From: Undaria pinnatifida
Taxonomy: Eukaryota; Sar; Phaeophyceae; Laminariales; Alariaceae
DNA length: 64,000 nt
Direction of reading: 5' to 3'
Assembly (NCBI GenBank): GCA_012845835.1
Contig: JABAKD010000011.1
Span: 3,945,697-4,009,696, forward strand
Positions 23,501-32,562 of the stretch are shown one piece after another. The notes under the pieces are model-generated. The model searched no databases. It saw only the letters and a list, made by a program, of their open reading frames with translations, and had not been told where the DNA came from. Position 1 is the stretch's first letter. Each line of letters opens with the position of its first letter. Both the position numbers and the translations under genes were made by a program.

Positions 23501-26500
23501 ACTACTGTATGTATGAGAGAAAGCATTGCGCAGCACGGCGCTGCGCTGCGCTGCTGAGATATAGCTGAGCTGAGCTGAGCTGGGAGTGCATTTTTTGTGA
23601 TTCAACAATGTAGTACGCACGAACCTGGTGTACCGGTAAGACCCGGCATGATACTTGGAATGATACGTGGCAGTACGAAAGAGTAAGTACAGCACAGCAC
23701 GCAGCGCGGCGCAGCACCGCACTGCACCGCACGGCAGGGCACGGCAGGGCACGGCACTGCGCTGCCGAGCTGAGCTGAGCTGAGCTGAGCTCATGAGCCA
23801 GGACCAACGCCCGAATGGGTAGGGTGGACCGTAACTGGACCAAGTCCAGCGGAAGGCCATCTTCCATGGCCAGGGGTTTTGTTAGTGGGTGAGCTTACGC
23901 AAGTCCCACACTACCCGGAAAGATGACATTCCGGGTGGCTATCTCCACCGAAACTGACCCTCAGGGGACAGGCCGAGTCGACATACACACGCATCCGTTT
24001 ACACCGGCAGCTTGCGCTGCCGGGGTTGTAACGAAGACCGCTGATAGGGACAGCTTACGCTATACCTACGATGGGACCCGAAGGGTGCGCCAGCTAGCGT
24101 TGGGATGCGAAAGCAACTGAGTTAAATCGACACACGACGCGTATGAAAATACGTGGAAGTGTGGTGAGCTAAAGCTTTATTTTTCCCCATCCGCCAGAGG
24201 ATTAAAAAAAATAAAAAAAAATGAGTTGATGAGCCAAGCTGAGCTCAGCTTGGACCTGGTATGATACCAGGTACTTCGTATTCAACTTCTCACAAAGAAA
24301 ATAGAAAAATATGGGGTAACGAAAAAATGAAAGAAAAAAACGGCGCCAAAATCGAGTTGGCAGAAACCAAATTCGAAGGAAACAGTTGAAAAATTACGAC
24401 ACTATTATATCATCTTCCACAAACATAAACATACATATTTTAAATGAGAGTAAAAAAAAAGAAGAAAGGGAAAGCCGAGATGGCAGCTACCAAATTTCCA
24501 AGGAAACAAACAGTTGAAAAACCAAGAAACAACGGAAAAAACGAAGAGAAAAAGAACGAAAACAGTACGTGAAGCAAGAAATCAAAGAAGAGCTGGACCG
24601 TTCCGCAAGCAATGGAAGGAGGCGGTGTTCAAGCGGGAGGTCTGAGAGGCCAGGGATGTGCCAACCGAGCCCGCTCAGAAGAAAATCACCGATAAGTAAA
24701 GTTTACGTGGGCGGGTAAGCGGGTGGGGTGGGGTAGGGTGGGTTGGGGTGGGCTCCCGGCTGCTTTGTCAACTGGTGACTGGAGGAGGCGTGCCTCACCG
24801 AGGAAGACTCCCTCCTCCAGTCACCAGTTCGCGGAACAGTCGGGGCCTCAGCATTCGCGTGTGCCAAAGGGGAGCAGCGCAAAACGACTCTTGGGGTTTG
24901 GGTGCTCCTTTTGTTCCTTGTGCAACTTGTCCCATGGCTGTACTTGTAGTTGTAGCTGTTGTTCTCACATTACCTCTTCGCCAGAATCCCGTCCGTGGTC
25001 ACAGAACGTTCTTTTTATCTACAAACGACCCTTACCCCCCCCCCCCCCCCCCCCCCCGCGCCCCACTTCCAGCCACGGGTCACCATCTCAGCACAAAATA
25101 AGAAACAAGAACCCAAACCCCAACATCCCCCCCCCCCCCCCTGTTCCCCTCGACATACACGGACGTCGAGGCCCCCGAATGCTGCCTGACAAGGTGACTG
25201 GAGGAAGAATCATGCCTCGCCGAGGCAGACGCCCTCCTCCAGCAACCAGTTCACGAACCAGTCGGGGGGGGCCGACGTTTGTCTACCTCACAGGAGAGAA
25301 GGGCTTCACGCCTTCACCACCCTTTCCTTTTTAGGGACAAATTTAGTTGAAGTTAGTATACGAAGGGATTTTGGGGCTCTAAAGGGCTAGAACAACCGTT
25401 ATTATCTATTAGTACCGTTATTATCTATTAGTACAGGAAGGGGATTTTGGGGTTCTTGAGGGCTAAAACAACCGTCATTATCCTTTCGGGTTTCCTTTTT
25501 TTTTCCGTGTGCAAGACGACCCACGGCTGCGCGCGAAACCAATGATAGTGTACCAGGGTATATGGCTGGCTGTGCGCGTGTATATGCAAGACGACCCACT
25601 GCTGCGCGCGTAAATACTATAATACCAGGATATACGGCCGGCTGTGCGGGTATGTATTTGACCCTGGCTGCGTGCGTGTACACAGCAGTCCTGGTACAGC
25701 GTTAGTGCGGTACTATTTAGTGCGCCCCCCCCGTATAGTGCGGTGTACCGGTGGCCCCGGTGGCGTATCAGGTTGTCCTCGAGCCTGGTATAGGTCAGTT
25801 TCGTGAGTTCGAATTCCCCCGAGTGCGTACTCGTACAAATTCGTGGGGACTTTTTCTTGTGCACAAATTGACTTGCGGAAAGCGCGGGAGCGTGAGTTAG
25901 CAACACTCGATGAAAAATCGACGACCAGTGGGATTGCTGAACCCTATGCGCGATAAAAATTGAAGGCAAGAACCGGGGGGGAGAAGGGACGACAACTGTG
26001 ACCACGGCTTGTTCAGAAGCTGGAAATTAGATGCGCGTGAAAACATGAAACAAAATAAATAGTGCGGTGAAACAGCACACCACGGCTTCGTACTACAGAG
26101 TACAGAGTACCGAATTATCCCCGGATAGTTCGGGGGGGGCACTTTAGTGCGGTTATGCTAGCTTGGCAAGACATCGCTGTGACCGCTACAGAGAGCTGTA
26201 CACACACTGACGGGTTAGGTTGGGCTGGGTTGGGCTGGGCTGGGTTGGGCTGGGTTGGGTTGGGTTGGGTTGGGTTGGGTTGGGTTGGGTTGGGTTGGGT
26301 TGGGTTGGGTTGGGTTGGGTTAGGTTGGGTTGGGTTGGGCTGGGCTGGGTTGGGCTGGGCTGGGGTGAGTTGGGTTAGGGTGACGAGTAACAAGTTTCTA
26401 TCAACCTGAGTTCCTACCGTAGGTTCAGATACGTACAGAAGTATCTTCCCTGGTATAACATCATACACGCGGAAAACATGATCGCCTCCTCTTTCCTGCT

Positions 26501-27954
26501 TTGTTGTGTTACTCTCTTCGCATGGAATGATGCGTGACCACGGCTGCGCGCATACTCGAAGTGACGGGATAGTCGATAATCGTAGTAAAGGGCAATTATT
26601 GTCACAATAGTTGACCAGTACCATGATTATCGACGATGCCGTGAGTTCGACTATGCGCGCAGCCGTGGTCTACTATTAATACCATTGCACGCATCACGAT
26701 CTAGATCATCTAAAATCCTATAGCTGTCGCTATTGTATGATGGTCACGCAGAGATGTGTCGAGCCCAGGAAACATGGGCTAGATCATGCACATCAACCGG
26801 CTCCCACTCGGCAACATGATCTGGGCCATGCAGATCATACAGATCAAAGATCTGTTTTCTCTGTAACACATCGTAGATCATGCAATGGGGACGTCATCTG
26901 GGCGATGTGTGTAAATAGCAAATAGGGTCAGATCATGGACCATCATGAGAGTTCATGCCTGTGCGCACTTTCCAAGCACACTATTAGTAACTGTTGTTCC
27001 CCGGAGAAAAACAACGCCTGGTAAACACTGAAACAATCGTTCGCTCCTCTCTTACTGTAATTCGACGCGCTTCTCCCTTCACATGGAGTGGTACATGGCC
27101 ACCACTGGGCGCCCACTCGAGCTGACGGCATAGCGGATAATCAAGGTAAAGGGCAACTATTGTCACAATAGCTGTCCACTACCATGATTATCGACGAAGC
27201 CGTGACTTTGACAACGCGGGCAGTCGTGGTCAAGTACATTTCACGCATCGGACAGATCACGATCTAGACCTTGATATAGATCCTGTAGTATATGTCGCTA
27301 TGATACGTCGTGCAGCCATATGTGCAGTACAGACGTAGCCCAAAGGACATGCGCTAGACCATGCAGGTTAACCGGTTCCCACGCGGCAACATGATCTAGG
27401 CCGTGCAGATCATAGACCAGCGATCGGTCTGCTCTGGAAGGCAAAAATCAGGAAATGGGGACACGATCTGTGCGATGTGCGTAACATCATAGTAAACAGG
27501 GAGACATCATGGACCCTCGCGGGAGTTCATGTTCGCAAGCTCTTTCCCATGACACTGACTCCTGCTCCGAGGACAAAAACGATACCATCGCAAAATAAAA
27601 GCTGGAAAAAAACCCCGCTTCCTCTCTTTATCCGTCAAGCTTCTCTCCTTCACATGGCATGGTACTTGAACATGGCTGCGCGCGCTACTTGAACCGTCGG
27701 GATGGTCGATGATCGCGGAAAAGGGTAGTTTTTTTGTATCACGAGTTAGACTAACTATTATGGGAAATATTTCGAGCTATAAATTCTCTCTTTACCAGGG
27801 ATCTCCGACAAAAAGAAAAAACATCCACCATGGGACCAGAAATCATCGTTATTTCTGGGTTCAGAAATAATCGAGGCCAGAAATCAGGTGATTTCTGGGC
27901 CCAAAAATAACAGCTCTTCCAACCTCTCAAAACTGGGATTATATGACTTTTGGG

Positions 27955-27988
<34 letters not shown>

Positions 27989-30900
27989 ACACTTTTACTT
28001 TCCAGCTTCTGAACAAGCCGTGGTCACAGGTGTCATCCCTTCTCCCCGGTTCTTGCCTTCAATTTTTATCGCGCATAGGGTTCAGCAATCCCACTGCTCG
28101 TCGATTTTTCATCGAACGTTGCTAACTCACGCTCTCGCGCTTTCCGCAAGTCAATTTGTCCACAAGAAAAAGTCCCAACGAATTTATACGAGTATGCACT
28201 CGGCGGGGCTCGAACTCACGAAACTGACCTATACCAGGCTCGAGGATAACCTGATGCGCCACCGGGGCGACCGGATACAAATACTACCTCGTACCAAGTA
28301 TCACGTATCACCACGGCCTAGTCTGTACCTGGTATGATACCTGTCTGCTGTATACGTCATCCATCACCCACAACATGGAATCACAAACACACATACTACA
28401 GCACACCGCGCTTGTTGTGTGCGAGACAAAGCTTCGTCCTCACACAAACGCGACAGCAGCAGCAACACCAACACCATGAGAACCAACACAGCAGCAGCAC
28501 AGCAGCACCACAGCAGCACCACAGCAGCAGCAGCACAGCGGCAGAGACAGCAGCAGAGACGGTGATGACCTAACGTCGCCGGCGACAGTGTACGTGCCAG
28601 ATTTTCAAAAATAAAGGCAAACGGGAAAACAACACCTCCCAATTCAAAATAAAACCACTTTCCAATAATCAAGCCATAGAAGCCATACTTGTAATGGACG
28701 CCCCTTATTTCTGATGCAGTTATTTCTGGATCCTCAAAACTACAAAAATAATCGCATAAAAAATCCATATATTTAGTAGGTATTTTATGAGCGAATAAAG
28801 TTTGAAAGCCATTCGGAGCTGACTGAAGCCGGGTTCTACGACCGCGAATCTACGACCGGCGACCGAGATCTACGATTATCCAAATCCTCCAATCAACGCG
28901 CACAACTTGACGACGGTTACAAATCTCCTGCTGCGCGAGTTCCTAGCGACAGCCAAACTGGCGCTTCTGGGGTTAGGTATTTCTGGCACCAGGTACCTTA
29001 TACCTTGGTAGTATTTCATTTAGTGTAGCACGGTTTCTTGTTCCGAAATTATTAGCACCCCCCCCCGACACCGAGCCTGGCGTTCTTATTAGACTGCTTC
29101 TAATTCGTGGGCCTACGCTGCACAGGATAACTAATAAGAAACAAGGTAATAAGAAAGGATAGCTGGTACTTACAGGAATACAGGAAATCCGGGAGCCGTT
29201 ACGAGTATACTGGAGCCATTAATAGTGTATAACGAACCCTCTCCCAACTGAGAAACCCTGTCTAAGTCATTCCTTTTGCTTCGTATTCCAGCAGTACAGG
29301 GCAGGTCACCTAATACGAAACAGGACAACTGGCTCTGGCTGAATTTCTTGCTTGAAAAAGAGTACGCTCGACACCATATAATGGGGGCTCTCGGATGTCT
29401 TACAGTATGAGCCTGGTTTTCTTGTTACCCTGTTTCTTATTATTAATAGGCGTCCAGTACCACGAGTGGAGTGTCATTTTCATGAAAAGACATTTTCGTC
29501 GGCCGTGAGTTCGACGAATTGTTCGTGTTGACATGTCATTTTGGTCACACGTGTCTCTTGTTATTTTATAAGAAATATTTCAAGGACGTCAGCCGTGAGT
29601 TCGACGAATTTCAGGTCAATCAATACTCATCTTTGCAAGCTGCGTTGTTGGTACTTGCAATATACTACATGGGTGAGTTTTTACTAGGCGGGGTCCTATT
29701 TTGTGTCCACCATAAGTGGTAAAAAGACCATTTCTTATGCAGTCGGATTCCGACAGTTGAAAACGGCCCTTGTCGACTGGACATTTTTTCGACTGGATTC
29801 TTCTGGTCCTTCTTATCGTCAGTCGAGTCGATTTTATAGTTTTTGTGCTCTTCCTAGAGGCGGTTGGTGTGAGGGAGTACTGCTGTACAGCAGTCGAAAT
29901 CGGTTGGCAGCTCTGTGCTTCGCGCTTTCTTCGCAAGCAACGGCTCGACGAACCCTCGTCCCAGCGAGTTGGTAGCTTTGGGGTTAGCGGAAAGCCGCCA
30001 AAGCTACGTTCGTGGAGTTGCACTCAGCCGAGAGCCGCCAAAGCTACAACAGCCGCAGCCGTTGTTGGCAGCATGGGATCGAGACCGCGCGCTGCTGCCG
30101 TCGTGATACACGCTGCTGGCGAGCAAAACTAGGAATGCGCCACGCTGACTTACTGCGAAAAGCAACAGCTGGGATAGCCAAGACAACGTCAGCGCCTTGT
30201 ATGATACTGCAGTGTGGTACCTGGATGGGTGTGTGGCCGTGTGGCCGTGTGGGTGTGTGTTTGGTGGTGGGATATGCGATGCGATCGGTTCAAAAAACAC
30301 GTGAAAAACCTTTTCGACTGAGTTTGTCGACTGGAGGATCCAGTCGAAAAAGTCGAGTTTTTCGACTGAATCCGCCAGTCGGAATTCTCAGTCAAAAAAA
30401 GTTGAGTCGAAAAAGCCCTTTTTCGACTGCGTAAGAAAGCCCGATGTGGGCTTCAGTCGAAAAAGGCCGTTTTCGACTGACAAATCTGACTGCATAAGAA
30501 ATGGCCTAAGTGTCGGTATTTTTACTCTAGGTGGGGAATTTTTAGCTAGATCTATTAACATCATACTCGTACGACGTACGTATCTATTTTATAAATTTAC
30601 TACTTTTTTTCTGTGTAGTTTCCACTATACTGCTCCATCATATGTATGGCAGGAGGTTCAGTTTATTTTTTCTTCCCCCCGCTATAACGGGAGGAGTACG
30701 AATACAGAATATTATTAGTTATCTTGAATATATCTTACTCTTGATACTTAATACAGCATTCGAAAATAAAAGTCGCCTACTCCCCCCCTCGCCCCCCCGC
30801 CCCCGCCCCCCCCAAAAAAAAACTCGTTATTTTTGTACGGAATGATACCAGACTTGAGCACGTCCGTAGATTGTGCTGGGAATATTTCTGGGACCCTCCC

Positions 30901-31936
30901 CGACCGTGGAACTTCGACAGTGTTTTCCTCCCTATACCTGCGCACTACTTTGTGCACTACTGATGTGCCCTCCTTGTCCCTTTCCGTGACCACCATCCTA
31001 TGTGCGGCAGTGCAATCAGCTCGCGTCATAAACGCGAGACACAATACACAAAACATGCACAGCAAACGCAGTAGCAGCAGAAGCATTTACCCGCGCCTAC
31101 GGGTTGAAGGAACAAAAAGACAAAAACGTCGGAGCTGTGAGTACGACTGATTGAATGGTTGAAACTGGGATTCATTTGGAGAACGGAGTCGCAGAAAATG
31201 TAAACAATTCAACGCAAGAGAAGGGGGACAGCGGTGAAATACATGGTGACTCCAGGTTACCAACCCACACGCCTCGCTCTACGCAACCCCAGCCTGCCTT
31301 CCCACTGGGGAGGGACCCTGGCCACTTCGCAGGGGCCCTTTGCAGTCAAGTCAAAGCAATGCAAGAAGAATAGCGAGTCGCTCGGGAAGAGAGGTACACT
31401 GTTGCTGCTGCTACTCTGCCGTTGATGCCGCCGCGCGGACGGGATGGGATGCGTGAAGCAAACCGCGAACATAAACCATGTGTACCATTTTGAGACTAAA
31501 ATATAATGAGCTTTTATTGGATGACTATTTATACCAAACGATCCTTATAATTCCGGATATGGTGACGTTCGATTTTAGAACTCTGAACGGAAATAAAATG
31601 TAAGGGCCTTATACGGATTAACGATGAGGATAGCGATACGGTGTTTATATTTATGTTCAGAGCGGGACGTTCGTTGGCTCGGTTTGGGATGATCGATTTA
31701 ATACTTCGGAAGCAGTCAGCAGCAGCAAGCTTGCTCACCAATCCACCCACCCACACACACGTTCAACTCACATGGAGGCAGTTGTGCTCGATCTCCCACT
31801 TGAAGTAGAACCTTCGCAGCCAGGGGTACCAGTCGTACAGCTCCGCATAGGGCTCGTCCCAGAAATTCAGTTTGTCGCATGGCAACGGCACAGCCTCCCA
31901 CGAAGCCCAATCCCCGCCAATCTTGGCACTACTCAT
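17345..31936 (-). CDS. ELO family very-long-chain fatty-acid elongase, six exons, complete
   Basis: Condensing enzyme (3-ketoacyl-CoA synthase, ELO type) that adds two carbons from malonyl-CoA to long-chain acyl-CoA in the ER membrane. Exons on the minus strand, in order: 31936-31772, 22508-22330, 21102-20976, 19508-19346, 18179-18042, 17544-17345. Phases join without a slip and give 323 residues ending in TAA, a usual ELO length. All family marks are present: SKIPELGDT at the exon 3/4 join, HWYHH (His178, His181, His182), VHALMYLYY across exons 4/5, and TTMQISQ in exon 5. The run [14 protein letters not shown] resembles the saturated/monounsaturated-type ELO group rather than the QVSFLHxYHH type of algal PUFA elongases, so that preference is inferred. 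All five introns are GT-AG. The product has several hydrophobic segments and a glycine-rich, basic tail. A GTGGGT inside the last exon could be another donor, so the extreme C-terminus is less certain. Confidence 0.95.
18042..18179 (-). CDS. ELO elongase exon 5
   Basis: 138 bases: [20 protein letters not shown] followed by [20 protein letters not shown]. It includes the ELO TxxQxxQ motif and a membrane segment. Acceptor TTTTCAG, donor ATGG|GTGAGG, one base carried over. Confidence 0.95.
19094..19182 (-). mobile_element. TTAA-flanked 89-bp MITE (piggyBac-like), copy 1
   Basis: Bounded by TTAA at both ends, with TTAACGCCTTTAGAAC at one end and GCTCTAGAGGGGTTAA at the other. Internal GGAAACCC and GGGGGACAAA blocks match the other copies. 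TTAA target duplication with CCC-type ends is the known piggyBac pattern. Lies in ELO intron 4. Confidence 0.78.
19346..19508 (-). CDS. ELO elongase exon 4 (histidine box)
   Basis: 54 codons plus one base. It holds [16 protein letters not shown], the catalytic HWYHH box and MNYTVH. Acceptor GCGGCAG, donor CACG|GTGAGG. Confidence 0.97.
19887..19975 (+). mobile_element. TTAA-flanked 89-bp MITE, copy 2
   Basis: Same length as copy 1 in the opposite direction: TTAACCCCTTCAGAGCCCCC to TTCCAGTTGTAAAGGGGTTAA (final TTAA at 19972-19975). ELO intron 3. Confidence 0.8.
20976..21102 (-). CDS. ELO elongase exon 3
   Basis: One base completes the split Arg codon, then 42 codons ([20 protein letters not shown] to FIFSK). 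Acceptor ACACAG, donor AAG|GTGCGA, phase 0 out. The YTIC...WYGSG pattern is the usual lumenal segment of ELO proteins. Confidence 0.93.
22074..22147 (-). repeat. 3' shard of ELO exon 2, with splice sites
   Basis: 74 bases repeat the last part of exon 2 ([20 protein letters not shown] then IGST). AG stands directly before it and GTGAGG directly after. Most differences from the real exon are at third codon positions. It starts in phase 0 and leaves in phase 2, so it could replace exon 2 in frame, with loss of 35 residues. Confidence 0.85.
22330..22508 (-). CDS. ELO elongase exon 2
   Basis: 59 codons plus two bases. It carries the first membrane segment and the ELO marks NRKPFDLRR and [14 protein letters not shown]. 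The acceptor is GAAG|GCA and the donor AAG|GTGAGG. The exon is flanked by a copy of its own 5' end upstream and of its 3' end downstream, listed separately. Confidence 0.95.
22550..23160. repeat. G/T-rich low-complexity DNA
   Basis: GGGTGGGTAGGTGGG-type sequence, G-rich on the plus strand (C-rich in the sense of the ELO gene). It encloses the 5' shard of exon 2. The long frames here are compositional. Confidence 0.9.
22671..22750 (-). repeat. 5' shard of ELO exon 2
   Basis: The part at 22714-22671 repeats the start of ELO exon 2 ([16 protein letters not shown] against [16 protein letters not shown]), with an AG before it. The matching intron sequence continues to about 22750. It lies upstream of the real exon in the direction of transcription. 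Confidence 0.88.
23960..24205 (-). repeat. Dispersed repeat family B, copy 4
   Basis: Minus-strand copy in ELO intron 1, from CATCCGCCAGAGGAT at the high end to CGGCAGCTTGCGCTGCCG at the low end. Confidence 0.8.
24723..25320. repeat. Duplicated hairpin block
   Basis: GGTGACTGGAGGAGG and CCTCCTCCAGTCACC form a 15-bp stem at 24.77-24.82 kb, followed by CAGTTCGCGGAACAGTCGGGG. A second, less perfect copy lies at 25.19-25.27 kb. A C run separates them. Confidence 0.8.
25748..26065 (+). mobile_element. tRNA-derived SINE, family A, copy 2
   Basis: Same head, A box (TGGCGTATCAGG), B box-like GAGTTCGAATTCC, body and A-rich 3' end as copy 1. Lies in ELO intron 1. Confidence 0.85.
26212..26375 (+). 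repeat. GGTTG pentanucleotide array
   Basis: About 30 units of GGTTG with some GGCTG. Gives an artificial [10 protein letters not shown] frame. Confidence 0.95.
26440..27735. repeat. About 540-bp tandem repeat, 2.4 units
   Basis: Units start near 26.44, 26.99 and 27.53 kb. Shared blocks include TATTGTCACAATAG, ACCATGATTATCGACGA, GCGGCAACATGATCT and GCGATGTG. The GATCTAGATC-rich half also occurs at 34.86-35.04, 53.35-53.55 and 54.54-54.78 kb. Confidence 0.85.
27961..28273 (-). mobile_element. tRNA-derived SINE, family A, copy 3
   Basis: Minus-strand copy. It starts at 28273 with CCGGTCGCCCCGGTGGCG and ends in a long T run on the plus strand (27961-27986), which is its poly-A tail. The A and B boxes are kept. 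Confidence 0.88.
29726..30506. mobile_element. 780-bp element with long imperfect inverted ends
   Basis: GACCATTTCTTATGCAGTCG at 29726 and its inverse TGCATAAGAAATGGCC ending at 30506; matching continues inward through GTCGAAAACGGCC. CAGTCGAAAA units are repeated near the right end. No transposase frame is seen, so it would be non-autonomous. In ELO intron 1. Confidence 0.65.
31772..31936 (-). CDS. ELO elongase exon 1
   Basis: 55 codons from ATG, beginning [10 protein letters not shown] and ending at a GTGAGT donor in phase 0. The peptide is hydrophilic and aromatic ([20 protein letters not shown]), the cytosolic N-terminus before the first membrane segment. The start is the first ATG of the frame and lies 524 bp from the ATG of the divergent hydroxylase gene. 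Confidence 0.85.
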
Positions 31937-32460
31937 ATTTTCCGTGGAAAGAAGTCACTGGATCTGGGCGCGGAGTGCTACCCACCACCACGTTCCTGCG
32001 ATGTAATACCCTCTCAGTGTCCTTCTGTCTCTTTCCTTCCCGGCTCTGGTTCTCCGCTGCCTTTGTCAGCGCGACAGGAGCCTTGCTTTGATCTGCGGAG
32101 AGGCCGGAGGCCAGCCGGCTTTTTTAATTGTTCGAAAATTGTTCTATGTGTATCTGGAGGCGTTTTATCAAGCGGAAAATAGGGGACGTTAGTAGCTCTT
32201 GTGCTGACCAGGATTTGCTGCGTGTTCAAATTTCAGTGTGCACAACTCCAGACGAAGCTGACACTTCCCCGCGCTTCAGTCAGCCCTGACCTTGACGTGA
32301 TCGCTGCTGAGGTTTTGCTTACGGTGGATCGGTTCTTTGAAGCTGACGATTGCCAGGGGTTGTAGAGTTTTGGTTGCCTGGGAGGGTACCTCTTTTTCGA
32401 AGGTCGGAGAGATACCACCGAAAAAATAAGTAGGCGACTGAACCCTTCGAGACAGCAACG
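31937..32460. promoter_or_regulatory. Shared intergenic interval of the divergent ELO and P4H genes
   Basis: 524 bp separate the two start codons, so this interval must hold both 5' leaders and both core promoters unless an upstream non-coding exon exists. No TATA box or other element can be placed with confidence, and no repeat family found elsewhere in the window enters it. Confidence 0.6.
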
Positions 32461-32562
32461 ATGAGGGCCATGCTTGGGCTCCTGGTCACGGTGCTGGCGC
32501 TTGTAGCGGGAGTCGGACGTGCGGCTAAGGCGAACACCGTCCGCGTGACTGTTCTCAATGAG
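32461..32562 (+). CDS. P4H exon 1 (signal peptide)
   Basis: 34 codons from ATG to a GAG|GTGAGA donor, phase 0. A short N-region is followed by a leucine/valine core and small residues, the shape of a cleavable signal peptide. A second ATG three codons in could also start the protein. Confidence 0.85.

Larger units (their letters stand above)
22509..31771 (-). other. ELO intron 1 (9.3 kb), repeat-filled
   Basis: Holds no gene. From low to high coordinates: a G/T-rich tract (22.55-23.16 kb), TGAGC repeats (23.5-23.8 kb), a minus-strand copy of repeat family B, a duplicated hairpin block (24.7-25.3 kb), a SINE, a GGTTG array, a 540-bp tandem repeat, a second SINE, CAG/CAC repeats (28.44-28.56 kb), an AT-rich stretch and a long inverted-repeat element at 29.7-30.5 kb. 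Confidence 0.85.

Noticed and set aside
26155-26409. [10 protein letters not shown] repeat protein
   Set aside because: Encoded only by the GGTTG microsatellite.
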